Of a DNA stretch of 24,790 bases, positions 1-7,933 are shown piece by piece. Under the pieces are notes generated by a model. The model saw only the letters and a program-made list of their open reading frames with translations. It was not told the origin of the DNA and did not search any database. This DNA is from CAZQCI01 sp964592255 (GTDB taxonomy: Bacteria > UBA10199 > SBBF01), in assembly GCA_964592255.1 (NCBI GenBank), contig CAZQCI010000023.1:1-24790 (forward strand), in the 5' to 3' direction. Every line of letters begins with the position of its first letter. Position 1 is the first letter of the stretch. A program made the translations under genes and the position numbers.

Positions 1-1023
1 CCCCATCACCGTACCAACACAAGGTGCGGCCATCAAACCCAAAGTAAAACCAATAAAAAAAATGCCCCCATAACCTTTAATAGCCACTTGAGTGATTTTA
101 GTTTGCAAAGAAGAAGGCAGACGAACATGGAATAAACCCAAAAGAGAGGCCGCCATTAAAAATAAAATTAAATCAAGTACGGCTAGAAAAAAGAAGTTTT
201 GGAAGAAAAAACCCAAACCTTTGCCCGCTAAGGCCGCCAACATCCCCAACGTAGAATACATCACCGCAATACCCAACACCAACACACCAACGGATTTAAA
301 ATTTTGAAAAAATGACTGATCGCGACGCACCCCAATAAGAGCCAACGTCACCGGTATCATGGGCCAGACACACGGAGTAAAATCAGTTAATACCCCACCT
401 AAAAAAGCAATAAGAACGGCTAAAAAAAAACCCCCCTCTTTCAAAATCTCTTTAAAGTCTCCTTCTTTCAGTAGCGACCAAACACCTCGACTGCCTTGAG
501 ATGGCGGAGCCTGTGACGCTGAGGGCGTAGAAAAGGAAGCCGTCGGTGGTGTGGCTTTTTTTACAACAAAAGAAACATGAAAAGGAAGATGGGTAAGCTT
601 ATAACACAACTCGTCTGAACATCCCTGATATTGAATATCCCCATGAATCGTTTTGGTTCCTTCCCAAGACTTAGCAGGTAATTTAAAAGAAAGAGTGATC
701 ACCGCTTCATTGTAATAAACGGGTACTGTTCGATTAAAAAAAGTATCCTCCTTCATGGTCGCGTCCGCTTTTTTAAGATCCCCCACAACCAAGCCAGAAT
801 CGGGGTTTACATTGATCTTCATGGCTTCTTGATACAGATAGGCATGGTCCGGAATAGTAAAAAGCACCGACATGGAATAGTCTTCCCCTGGCATGACGGG
901 CACCGGCCCTTCATCATAGGCCACGCCAAAAGGATCACTTTCATTTCCTTTTTTCTCAAAAGCCCCCACAACCTGGAAAGTTAAAGCCACTAAAGCCAGT
1001 AAGATAAAAAAACTCTTTTTCAT
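1..1023 (-). CDS. dsbD: Thiol:disulfide interchange protein DsbD, N-terminal part (runs off left edge)
   Basis: DsbD carries electrons from cytoplasmic thioredoxin across the inner membrane to periplasmic thiol-disulfide partners. I translated the minus strand from the ATG at 1021-1023; the frame is open to base 1, giving 341 residues of an expected ~560-600. Residues 1-21 form a signal peptide (MKKSFFILLALVALTFQVVG). Residues ~22-155 are the periplasmic alpha domain with the redox pair C135 and C140 in GCSDELCYK. A Pro/Ser/Gln linker follows at ~158-180. The membrane beta domain starts at ~198 and holds C218 in DFTPCVWPMIPV and C335 in AAPCVGTV; the 117-residue spacing is close to that of the E. 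coli pair. The C-terminal thioredoxin-like domain is outside the window. It diverges from the diadenylate cyclase gene. The ATG has no Shine-Dalgarno but has a good promoter just upstream. Family assignment is secure. Confidence 0.93.
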   Translation of the reverse strand, partial: MKKSFFILLALVALTFQVVGAFEKKGNESDPFGVAYDEGPVPVMPGEDYSMSVLFTIPDHAYLYQEAMKINVNPDSGLVVGDLKKADATMKEDTFFNRTVPVYYNEAVITLSFKLPAKSWEGTKTIHGDIQYQGCSDELCYKLTHLPFHVSFVVKKATPPTASFSTPSASQAPPSQGSRGVWSLLKEGDFKEILKEGGFFLAVLIAFLGGVLTDFTPCVWPMIPVTLALIGVRRDQSFFQNFKSVGVLVLGIAVMYSTLGMLAALAGKGLGFFFQNFFFLAVLDLILFLMAASLLGLFHVRLPSSLQTKITQVAIKGYGGIFFIGFTLGLMAAPCVGTVMG

Positions 1024-1033
1024 AGAAGGCCGG

Positions 1034-1063
1034 ATCATAAGAAATGCCTCGCCCTTCTGTAAA
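1034..1063 (-). promoter_or_regulatory. Candidate sigma70-type promoter for dsbD
   Basis: On the minus strand, TTTACA (1058-1063) and TATGAT (1034-1039) are separated by 18 bases; each matches the consensus at 5 of 6 positions. Transcription would start near 1027, only a few bases before the dsbD ATG at 1023, so the mRNA would be nearly leaderless. No Shine-Dalgarno sequence is visible before this ATG. Confidence 0.5.
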
Positions 1064-1074
1064 GTTAAATAAAA

Positions 1075-1103
1075 TTGCCTCTCTTCTTTCTTTAAGATAT
1101 AAA
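1075..1103 (+). promoter_or_regulatory. Candidate promoter for the diadenylate cyclase gene
   Basis: TTGCCT (1075-1080, 4/6) and TATAAA (1098-1103, 5/6) are 17 bases apart. The -10 ends six bases before the in-frame ATG at 1110, so transcription would begin at or next to that codon. This is the main reason for preferring the 1110 start over the ATG at 1044, which would lie upstream of the promoter. Confidence 0.4.
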
Positions 1104-1109
1104 AAAGAA

Positions 1110-2015
1110 ATGCCGAGTGATCCCGTTGTTGAAAAATCAAAAGCCATTTTGGCCCATAACAAGACCCTCCTCAAATCCGCCATAGACACAGCTAAGGGGG
1201 TCAAGGCGAAATTTTTATTCGTCTATGTCGATGCCGTGGAAGACGATCTGATTCCCGAAACATTACCGCGCGGGGTTCATTTGATTCTCGTCAGTAAAAA
1301 TAAAAATCTCACCTGGAATGGCAAAGCCCCCGTCAAGGACATCATCACAATTCCCAAATTAAAATTAGGACGCATGGGCATGGTCAAGCTGGCAGTCATC
1401 TTAGCCGTGTCATCCAAAATTGTTTCACCAGATGATACCGTCGTTTTTTTAGGAGGAAAATCGGAACAAGGTCTTTTAGATATTATCATCACCTTCAAAA
1501 TCAGCACAGAATCGGAAGTACTCACTGGAACCGACTTTGCCGACATCCCCGAAACAGTCAAGCCCGCCGTCTTTGAACACACCCTTAACCTAGCCATTGA
1601 ACTGGCTAATAAAGGACGGGAAGGTAAACCCATCGGCACCATTTTCGTTTTGGGGGATGCAGAAAAAGTCATGCAGTTTTCCAAACAAATGATCATCAAC
1701 CCCTTTAAAGGATACGATGAAGACGAGCGCAATCTGCTCAACCCCGGCCTGAGAGAAACCATCCGTGAATTCTCCGCCCTGGACGGCGCTTTCGTCGTTT
1801 CGGGAGAAGGGGAAGTAATCACCGCCGGACGCTATTTAGGGGCTGCCACCGACGAGTCGGAAATACCTCGCGGCTTAGGGGCCCGACACATCGCTGCTGC
1901 CGGTATCACAGCGTTGACAAACGCCATTGCGGTTGTTATATCCGAATCCACTGGTGATGTGCGTATCTTTAGAAACGGCAAAGTCATCATGGAAATTGAA
2001 AAAACAACCCGTTAA
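1110..2015 (+). CDS. DacZ-like diadenylate cyclase (c-di-AMP synthase)
   Basis: Predicted to condense two ATP into the second messenger c-di-AMP. Counting from the upstream in-frame ATG at 1044 (323 residues), the C-terminal ~140 residues are a DAC domain. They contain the GREGKPIGTIFVLGD stretch (191-205), the metal/ATP motif DGA (247-249), RHI (281-283, where most DAC domains have RHR) and SESTG (300-304). The N-terminal ~170 residues are a separate alpha/beta domain with no membrane helix and no DisA-type DNA-binding region. That layout rules out CdaA, CdaS and DisA and resembles DacZ/CdaZ proteins, best known from Euryarchaeota. I prefer the ATG at 1110 (301 residues) because of promoter position; 1044 remains possible. 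A 65-residue gene follows 8 bases after the stop. The family is clear from motifs; activity is inferred. Confidence 0.82.
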   Translation: MPSDPVVEKSKAILAHNKTLLKSAIDTAKGVKAKFLFVYVDAVEDDLIPETLPRGVHLILVSKNKNLTWNGKAPVKDIITIPKLKLGRMGMVKLAVILAVSSKIVSPDDTVVFLGGKSEQGLLDIIITFKISTESEVLTGTDFADIPETVKPAVFEHTLNLAIELANKGREGKPIGTIFVLGDAEKVMQFSKQMIINPFKGYDEDERNLLNPGLRETIREFSALDGAFVVSGEGEVITAGRYLGAATDESEIPRGLGARHIAAAGITALTNAIAVVISESTGDVRIFRNGKVIMEIEKTTR

Positions 2016-2023
2016 GGTCTTTT

Positions 2024-2221
2024 ATGAAAAACACAGATATCAAACTTTACGACAAACGAACCTTGCGCCGCAATTTGGATCAAGGAACCCTCAAAAAAGA
2101 TGAAGTGAATCAATTTATCAATTCACTTCCTGACGACAGCGAGGAAGCCGAAACGGTTAACTTTGAAGCTTTACTGGAAGATCCCTCCCTTCTTCCTCCT
2201 GTCAATCCCGTTAATTCTTAA
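2024..2221 (+). CDS. Small hypothetical protein (65 aa) downstream of the diadenylate cyclase
   Basis: I do not recognise a named family. The protein is hydrophilic and highly charged. Its basic first half (KLYDKRTLRRNLDQGTLKK) is followed by an acidic, Pro-rich second half, with no signal peptide or membrane segment. The start is supported by an AAGG Shine-Dalgarno-like sequence at the end of the preceding gene, and the gap from that stop is only 8 bases, so the two are almost certainly co-transcribed and perhaps functionally linked. The pattern of a Tyr-Asp-Lys-Arg start, a conserved LxxG turn and a LPD motif near residue 35 suggests a genuine small domain rather than a chance ORF. A role as a partner or regulator of the cyclase is inference only. 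Confidence 0.7.
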   Translation: MKNTDIKLYDKRTLRRNLDQGTLKKDEVNQFINSLPDDSEEAETVNFEALLEDPSLLPPVNPVNS

Positions 2222-2228
2222 ACAATCT

Positions 2229-2258
2229 TTGACACACCTTGTCAGAAGCTGTTAAGAT
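2229..2258 (+). promoter_or_regulatory. Candidate promoter for the alpha/beta-hydrolase gene
   Basis: A perfect TTGACA (2229-2234) lies 18 bases before TAAGAT (2253-2258). The -10 ends six bases before the ATG at 2265, so the first transcribed base should be at or next to the A of the start codon, giving a leaderless mRNA. No Shine-Dalgarno is present. Confidence 0.55.
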
Positions 2259-2264
2259 TTTTAC

Positions 2265-3149
2265 ATGCCTCTTCATTCCTTCAGACGGGTGGCTCGCCGT
2301 ATGGCGAGAAAAACCAAAAGCTGGGGAACTATTGTCGCCTTAACCATGGGCGGCAACCAAGTTGAACGCAAAGCAAAGCTCCAACGAAGCAAAAGTCCAG
2401 TTTTACTTCTTTACGGTTTTGGCGCCACTCGCCGTACTTTTTCCATTTTAGAGCGTAGACTCCATCACGATGGCTTTACTGTTTTTAGTATTAATCTAGG
2501 AGGAGTACTTGGAACCTTCAACAGCCGGGCCATTGAAGAGCTAGCTCAATTCATCGACGAAAAAATTGAAAAACTATATAAAAAATATCAATTTCAAGGA
2601 AAACTCAATATCATCAGTCATTCTAAAGGAGGACTGATTGGGCATTACTACGTAAAGCGTTTGGGAGGAGACAAACGGGTTAAAACTCTCATCACGCTAG
2701 GAACCCCCCACAATGGCAACCCTTGGGCCCTGTTAGCTATGTTTAGCCCGGCGCCCCTTTTATTTAAGAGTATTCGTCAAATGACACCGATGTCTTCCTT
2801 CATTAAACGATTAAAAGAAGGGGCTTTTCCTAAAAAAGTAAAAATGTTCTCTATTTATTCCAAAGACGACTTTGTCTGCCCCTACCCTTGTGCTGTATTG
2901 GATGAAAGTGTGAATGTAAAAAATATCGAACTGGACGAAATCAGCCACTCCGAGTTTTTAATCAAAAAACAAGTTTATCAGATGATTAAACTAGCCTTGA
3001 AAAATGAAACGCCTCTTTCTTTAGAGCAAAGAACCCGCGAAAAAATGAAAGCCCGCCAAGAAGCTAAAAAAGGACTCCGCCTCATCGAAGGGGCAAAGAG
3101 TTTTGTGTTTAACCCTCCTCCGCTTAAAACAGCGGGAAAAAAATCTTAA
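2265..3149 (+). CDS. Alpha/beta-hydrolase fold esterase/lipase-like protein
   Basis: A 294-residue protein with a lipase-type alpha/beta-hydrolase core, probably acting on an ester substrate that cannot be named from sequence. PVLLLYGFGATRRT (45-57) is the oxyanion-hole strand, with YGFG in place of the usual HGxG. SHSKGG (118-123) is the nucleophile elbow with Ser120. TLGTPHNGNPWA (144-155) is typical of PGAP1-like and triacylglycerol-lipase-like enzymes. SKDDFVCP supplies the acid (Asp201 or 202), and His228 in DEISHSEF completes the triad. The first ~40 residues and the last ~35 are strongly basic, with no clear signal peptide, so it may bind membranes or nucleic acid or simply be cytosolic. 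It has its own promoter and converges on hemC with a 15-base gap. An internal ATG at 2301 is an alternative start. Confidence 0.85.
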   Translation: MPLHSFRRVARRMARKTKSWGTIVALTMGGNQVERKAKLQRSKSPVLLLYGFGATRRTFSILERRLHHDGFTVFSINLGGVLGTFNSRAIEELAQFIDEKIEKLYKKYQFQGKLNIISHSKGGLIGHYYVKRLGGDKRVKTLITLGTPHNGNPWALLAMFSPAPLLFKSIRQMTPMSSFIKRLKEGAFPKKVKMFSIYSKDDFVCPYPCAVLDESVNVKNIELDEISHSEFLIKKQVYQMIKLALKNETPLSLEQRTREKMKARQEAKKGLRLIEGAKSFVFNPPPLKTAGKKS

Positions 3150-3164
3150 AAAAGGACTCTCTTC

Positions 3165-4070
3165 TTATAAGGCCAACATCCCACGGCCCCCTTCATCCAG
3201 GATTGTTTGTGTGATGTGTTGTATCGCAGAAATCAGCTGATCGTGTGTGGTTTGAGTTTCTTTAACAATCAAACGACTTCCGTCTTTTTCTCCGATAAAA
3301 GCCTTGATTTGATAGCAACCTCGTTCTTCGGACACATGGCAGCCTAAGGGCACAAAACAATTGCCTCCGGTTAATTTTAAAAATTCGCGTTCCGCTTGAA
3401 CACAGTAAAAACTGGTATCATCGTTTAACAGTTTTAATAAAGGGAGAACCTCGAGATCGTCTTGACGACACTCTAAAGCCAATGCCCCTTGCCCTACAGC
3501 AGGAATTAAATCCAGAACTTGAGTGATCTGACTTTCCAAACCCAAACGCTTCAAACCTGCTTTCGCTAAAACAATGCCCTCAAACTCCCCTTTTTGAAGC
3601 TTTTGAAGCCGGGTATCAATATTGCCCCGCAAATCAACATAATGAAGATCCGGGCGTTTTTGTTGCAGCTGTACCCGACGACGCAAACTGGACGTACCTA
3701 TTTTAGACTGCGCTGGAAGTTTTTCAAAAGAAACGCCACTGCGGGAGATAAAAGCATCGGCACATTCTTCCCTTTCAGGGACGGCCGCCAAAACCAACCC
3801 CGTAGGAATGTGAGCGGGCATGTCCTTAAGACTATGCACCGCTATATCGATTTCTTTACTGAATAAAGACTCCTCAATTTCTTTAATAAACAAACCCTTA
3901 CCACCAATTTTATCAAGAGTTACATCAAGTCTCTTATCCCCTTCGGTTTTAATCACTTGGAGGTCGATTTTAAGGTTGGGATTTTTCTCTACCAGAGCCG
4001 ATGACAACCAATGAGCTTGCCATAAGGCTAACTTGGATCCACGGGTTCCAATGCGTAAGGAAGAGACCAT
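3165..4070 (-). CDS. hemC: Porphobilinogen deaminase (hydroxymethylbilane synthase)
   Basis: Joins four porphobilinogen units into hydroxymethylbilane in heme/tetrapyrrole synthesis. At 301 residues it is the usual size. Seen: the N-terminal RIGTRGSKLALWQ signature (6-18), HSLKDMP (79-85) with the catalytic Asp83, TSSLRRRVQL (126-135) with the Arg residues that bind substrate acetates and propionates, GNIDTRLQKL (149-158), and the dipyrromethane-cofactor Cys238 in LTGGNCFVPLG. Most homologues I know read GGCxVP, so there is one extra residue (Asn) before the Cys. The ATG lies 3 bases after the topA stop with no Shine-Dalgarno of its own, so translation is probably coupled to topA. hemD does not follow; the next gene is convergent. 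Confidence 0.97.
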   Translation of the reverse strand: MVSSLRIGTRGSKLALWQAHWLSSALVEKNPNLKIDLQVIKTEGDKRLDVTLDKIGGKGLFIKEIEESLFSKEIDIAVHSLKDMPAHIPTGLVLAAVPEREECADAFISRSGVSFEKLPAQSKIGTSSLRRRVQLQQKRPDLHYVDLRGNIDTRLQKLQKGEFEGIVLAKAGLKRLGLESQITQVLDLIPAVGQGALALECRQDDLEVLPLLKLLNDDTSFYCVQAEREFLKLTGGNCFVPLGCHVSEERGCYQIKAFIGEKDGSRLIVKETQTTHDQLISAIQHITQTILDEGGRGMLAL

Positions 4071-4073
4071 AAT

Positions 4074-6353
4074 CTATCCGGCAGGCTTTACATAATCACA
4101 TTCTTTTTGGCCGCAAACAATTTCAACCCCTTTAGCTTTAGAGTATTTCTCCACCAAATAAGCGGCCCCACAACTAGGGCAAGGTTCAGGAACAGGCTTA
4201 TTCCAACTGGCAAAATCACATTTAGGGTAACCGGTACAACCATAAAAATTACGGCCCCGTTTGGAGCGGCGCTCTGTTAATGCCTTACCACATTTAGGAC
4301 AATTAACCCCGATAGGAATCGGTTTGGCATTTTTACATTCCGGATACTTGGAACAAGCCATAAACTGGCCAAAACGCCCTCGTTTAATAATCATCGGGGC
4401 CCCACACTTGTCGCACACTTCACCGGTTTCTTGGTTAAAAACAACAATTTCTATTTTACCCTCTTCGTTGCGCTTAAATTCCTTGGTATTTTTGCAATCA
4501 GGATATTTTTGGCACGCTAAAAACTCACCATTGCGCCCAAACTTAATCACCATGGTGGAACCACATTTTTCACATTGAATATCAGTAAGGATCTCTTGGC
4601 GCTTCACATCGCGCATCTTCACTTTGGCTTGGTCTAAAACTTTGGAAAAAGGCGCATAAAAATCTTCTAACGCTTTAACCCACTTAAGCTTTCCTTCTTC
4701 AACATGATCCAGCTCTTCTTCCAAGTTTGCTGTAAACTGAACATCCAAAATGTCAGGAAAATGCTTTACCAACAGATCATTGACCAAAACACCCAAATCC
4801 GTGGGGCGCAAATTTTTTGCCTCGGTTTTTTCCACGTATTTCTTCTCCTGAATCACCGTGAGAATGGAAGCATACGTAGAAGGACGCCCAATCCCTTTTT
4901 CTTCAAGCTCCTTAACAAGTGAGGCTTCCGTAAAACGAGGCGGCGGTTGGGTAAAATGTTGGCTCGGAATAAATTCGTGCAGATTAAGGGCTTCACCTTC
5001 TTTAAGAACAGGAAGAACACCCTCTTCTTCTTCCACCTCTTCTTCATCAGTGGATTTTTTCTTCACTACCGCATCATGACCTTCAGTATAGACAGAAATA
5101 AATCCGGGAAAAGTAATAACGGAACCGTTGGCACGAAACTCACAATCGGCAGCCACGATAATAAAAACAGTCTTATCTAATTTAGCCGGCGCCATTTGGC
5201 TGGCCACAAAACGCTTCCAAATCAATTCGTATAAGCGAAATTCGTCCTTTTTCAAAAATGCTTTAACTTCTTCCGGCGTAAAAGCCATGCTGGTGGGACG
5301 AATGGCTTCGTGGGCATCTTGAGCGGATTTTTTGCTCTTATAATAGTTAGGAGAATCGGGTAAAAATTCCTTGCCGAAATTTTTCTGGATAAAACCCCGC
5401 ACTTCTTGAATAGCCGTGTCGGAAACACGCACCGAATCGGTACGCATATAAGTAATTAAACCCGTAACCTCTCCATCGGCCATCTCCACACCCTCGTAGA
5501 GAGATTGCGCCAGCATCATGGTCTTTTTCGGAGAAAACCCTAGCTTACGAGAGGCTTCCTGCTGCAACTTTGAAGTAATAAAAGGCGGAGACGGATTTCT
5601 TTTCTGCTCTTTTTTCTGAATGGATTGTAGAACAAAAGAGGCCTTTTTTAACGTCTCAACCAAACCATGGGCTTCTTCCCCTTTTTTTAAATCCGCTTTC
5701 TCACCCTTAATCTTATGTAAATGAGCCAAAAAAGCTGGAGGGAGGCTGCCTTCCAACTTTACTTCTAAACTCCAATATTCTTCGGGGACAAAACTTTTAA
5801 TTTCGGCTTCGCGCTCACACACCAAACGTACTGCCACAGACTGCACACGCCCCGCAGATAAACCTCGGCGCACCTTATCCCATAACAACGGACTAATTTG
5901 ATAACCCACAATCCGGTCTAAAATACGGCGAGCCTGCTGGGCCTCAAACATTTGCTGATTTAATTCGGTGGGATGCTCCATCGCTTCCAACACACCCTTT
6001 TTGGTAATTTCATTAAAAAGAACACGATGAATAGGAGGAGTTTTAAAACGAGCCGCTTTAAGCGTATTCGCAATATGCCAAGCAATGGCTTCCCCTTCAC
6101 GGTCAGGGTCAGGGGCTAGATAAACCGCATCGGCCGTCTTGGCAGCTTTTTTAATTTCTTCAATAACTTTGTTTTTTCCCTTAATAACTTCGTAATCCGG
6201 TTTGAAATTATTTTTGATGTCCACACCCAACTTGGTAGGAGGCAAATCGATAATATGCCCGATAGACGCCTTAACGGTGTAGTTTTTGCCTAAATACTTA
6301 CCAATCGTCTTGGCTTTTGACGGTGACTCAACAATGACAAGTTTTTTTTCCAT
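4074..6353 (-). CDS. topA: DNA topoisomerase I (type IA)
   Basis: Relaxes negatively supercoiled DNA through a 5'-phosphotyrosine intermediate. The 759-residue protein has the Toprim domain first, with Glu9 in VESPSKAKTIGKYLG and DPDREGE (82-88), followed by the core domain with the active-site Tyr302 in GLITYMRTDSVRVS. Four C-terminal zinc-ribbon-type repeats start roughly at CEKCGSTM, CDKCGAPM, CPKCGKAL and CPSCGAAY. The first three keep four Cys each; the fourth ends VCGQKECDYV. An acidic run (STDEEEVEEEEG) interrupts the region after the core. It is preceded by 179 bases that hold its likely promoter, and hemC follows at once. The start is fixed by the conserved N-terminus. Confidence 0.98.
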   Translation of the reverse strand: MEKKLVIVESPSKAKTIGKYLGKNYTVKASIGHIIDLPPTKLGVDIKNNFKPDYEVIKGKNKVIEEIKKAAKTADAVYLAPDPDREGEAIAWHIANTLKAARFKTPPIHRVLFNEITKKGVLEAMEHPTELNQQMFEAQQARRILDRIVGYQISPLLWDKVRRGLSAGRVQSVAVRLVCEREAEIKSFVPEEYWSLEVKLEGSLPPAFLAHLHKIKGEKADLKKGEEAHGLVETLKKASFVLQSIQKKEQKRNPSPPFITSKLQQEASRKLGFSPKKTMMLAQSLYEGVEMADGEVTGLITYMRTDSVRVSDTAIQEVRGFIQKNFGKEFLPDSPNYYKSKKSAQDAHEAIRPTSMAFTPEEVKAFLKKDEFRLYELIWKRFVASQMAPAKLDKTVFIIVAADCEFRANGSVITFPGFISVYTEGHDAVVKKKSTDEEEVEEEEGVLPVLKEGEALNLHEFIPSQHFTQPPPRFTEASLVKELEEKGIGRPSTYASILTVIQEKKYVEKTEAKNLRPTDLGVLVNDLLVKHFPDILDVQFTANLEEELDHVEEGKLKWVKALEDFYAPFSKVLDQAKVKMRDVKRQEILTDIQCEKCGSTMVIKFGRNGEFLACQKYPDCKNTKEFKRNEEGKIEIVVFNQETGEVCDKCGAPMIIKRGRFGQFMACSKYPECKNAKPIPIGVNCPKCGKALTERRSKRGRNFYGCTGYPKCDFASWNKPVPEPCPSCGAAYLVEKYSKAKGVEIVCGQKECDYVKPAG

Positions 6354-6532
6354 AATCGAATCTTACTGCTTTCAAATGAAACGTTGAGGAACCATATTCC
6401 GAAAAAGAGATCAAGTTCTTTCAGAAATAAGAAATATCTCATCTACATTTTTTAAGTCGCATGCCAGCCGCCTTGCTACGAAGTCACCGCGCGTTCTTGA
6501 CAAGAATAAATAAGTCAAATGGGAAACAATCT
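6354..6532. other. Intergenic region between purF and topA
   Basis: These 179 bases hold no credible ORF. They include the topA -10 candidate at the left end and a 13-base inverted repeat TTCTTGACAAGAA at 6494-6506 (6-base arms, 1-base centre), 27 bases after the purF stop. The repeat is not followed by a T-run on either strand, so it reads more like an operator than a terminator. I see no intrinsic terminator for purF. Confidence 0.4.
6360..6365 (-). promoter_or_regulatory. Candidate -10 element of topA (leaderless arrangement)
   Basis: TAAGAT on the minus strand ends six bases before the topA ATG (6351-6353), the same hexamer and spacing as at the hydrolase gene (2253-2258). There is no Shine-Dalgarno and no convincing -35 hexamer at 16-18 bases, so the element is weaker evidence on its own. 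Confidence 0.35.
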
Positions 6533-7933
6533 TTAGCCATGAGCCATAATGGAGAGAGAACCTGACTCGGCCTTGATAGTGCGTTGGATATCCTTGTAAC
6601 CGTCGGGATAGTTACCAGTAAAACAAGCATCACAAAACCATTCGGAAGGCTTTTGCTTGTCAAACCAATAAAGAGCTTGAGTGGATAAATAAGAAAGCGA
6701 GTCGGCCTCCAGGTATTGGCAAATTTCTTCCACTTTATTGTGCGAAGCAATCAGCTCTTGACGCGTAGGCGTGTCGATACCATAAAAACAAGGCCATGAA
6801 GTCGGAGGGGAAGAAATACGCAAATGAACTTCCTTGGCTCCCGCATCACGAATCATCTTAATAATCTTACGGCTCGTTGTACCACGCACGATGGAATCGT
6901 CGATAAGGACAACACTTTTCCCTTCCATCAATTGCTTCACCGCATTGAGCTTAACCTTAACTCCAAAATGACGAATGGCCTGTTCCGGCTCAATAAATGT
7001 ACGACCCACATAATGATTACGCACCAACGCCATTTGATACGGAATCCCAGACTCTTCCGCATATCCAATGGCCGCAGGCACACCAGAATCGGGAACAGGC
7101 ACAACCATGTCGGCTTTTACAGGATTTTCACTCGCCAACATCCGCCCAAAACCTTTTCTAATTTCATAAACATTACGCCCATAGACCATACTGTCAGGAC
7201 GAGCAAAATAGATGTATTCAAAAATACAATGCGCCCGTTTTTGGGGAGGAAAAGGCTTTAAACTTTTCATCTGCCCCTTCTCAAACACCAACACTTCGCC
7301 AGGCTCAATTTCACGCACATACTCCGCTTCAATCAAATCCAAAGCACATGTTTCGCTGGCCACAACATAACCATCATCTTTTTTCCCCAAAACTAAAGGA
7401 CGAAAACCATAAGGATCACGCACGGCAATCATGCGTGACTCGGTAAGAAAAACGAGGGAATACGCCCCATGCAGCTTAGGCACAATATCTAAAAGACGGT
7501 CGATCAAATCATTTTTATTACTGCCAGCCAGAAGATGAAGAATCACTTCCGTATCCATTGTCGATTGAAAGATAGCCCCATGAGCTTCAAACTCGGCGCG
7601 CAGTTTAGCCGCATTCACTAAGTTTCCATTATGAGCCACCGAAAGAGCTCCGCGGGAATAATTGATGGTAAAAGGCTGGCAATTTCTAGCAACCGATTCG
7701 CCAGTAGTAGAATAACGCACATGCCCAATGGCCGCATTACCAGGCAAACGCTGCAAAACAGGTTCGGTAAAAATATCGGCGACCAACCCCATGGCATTGT
7801 GGGCAATAAGCTTCTGATTGTCGGAAGAAACAATCCCGGCACTCTCCTGCCCACGATGCTGAAGCGCATACAAACCCAAGTAAGCTAGTTTCGAGGCTTC
7901 ACTGTGATTATAAATTCCGACGACGCCACACAT
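6533..7933 (-). CDS. purF: Amidophosphoribosyltransferase, iron-sulfur type
   Basis: First committed step of purine synthesis: PRPP + glutamine to phosphoribosylamine. I place the start at 7931-7933 because MCGVVGIYNH puts the N-terminal-nucleophile Cys right after Met, as needed for an active glutaminase once Met is removed. This gives 466 residues. The Ntn glutaminase domain spans ~2-235, with HRGQESAGI and HNGNL. The phosphoribosyltransferase domain carries the PRPP loop VVLIDDSIVRGTTS (341-354). Cys236, Cys382, Cys434 and Cys437 match the ligands of the [4Fe-4S] cluster of the Bacillus subtilis enzyme, so this is the oxygen-sensitive class. The frame stays open upstream to a GTG at 8011, which would add a 26-residue leader. 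A cleaved propeptide is known in some PurF proteins but seems less likely here. No Shine-Dalgarno stands before the ATG. Confidence 0.96.
   Translation of the reverse strand: MCGVVGIYNHSEASKLAYLGLYALQHRGQESAGIVSSDNQKLIAHNAMGLVADIFTEPVLQRLPGNAAIGHVRYSTTGESVARNCQPFTINYSRGALSVAHNGNLVNAAKLRAEFEAHGAIFQSTMDTEVILHLLAGSNKNDLIDRLLDIVPKLHGAYSLVFLTESRMIAVRDPYGFRPLVLGKKDDGYVVASETCALDLIEAEYVREIEPGEVLVFEKGQMKSLKPFPPQKRAHCIFEYIYFARPDSMVYGRNVYEIRKGFGRMLASENPVKADMVVPVPDSGVPAAIGYAEESGIPYQMALVRNHYVGRTFIEPEQAIRHFGVKVKLNAVKQLMEGKSVVLIDDSIVRGTTSRKIIKMIRDAGAKEVHLRISSPPTSWPCFYGIDTPTRQELIASHNKVEEICQYLEADSLSYLSTQALYWFDKQKPSEWFCDACFTGNYPDGYKDIQRTIKAESGSLSIMAHG

Noticed and set aside
92..307. Plus-strand ORF of 71 codons, very Lys-rich
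   Set aside because: It lies antisense to the membrane domain of dsbD, whose motifs are convincing; the Lys-rich composition is what an antisense of Phe/Leu-rich membrane helices gives.
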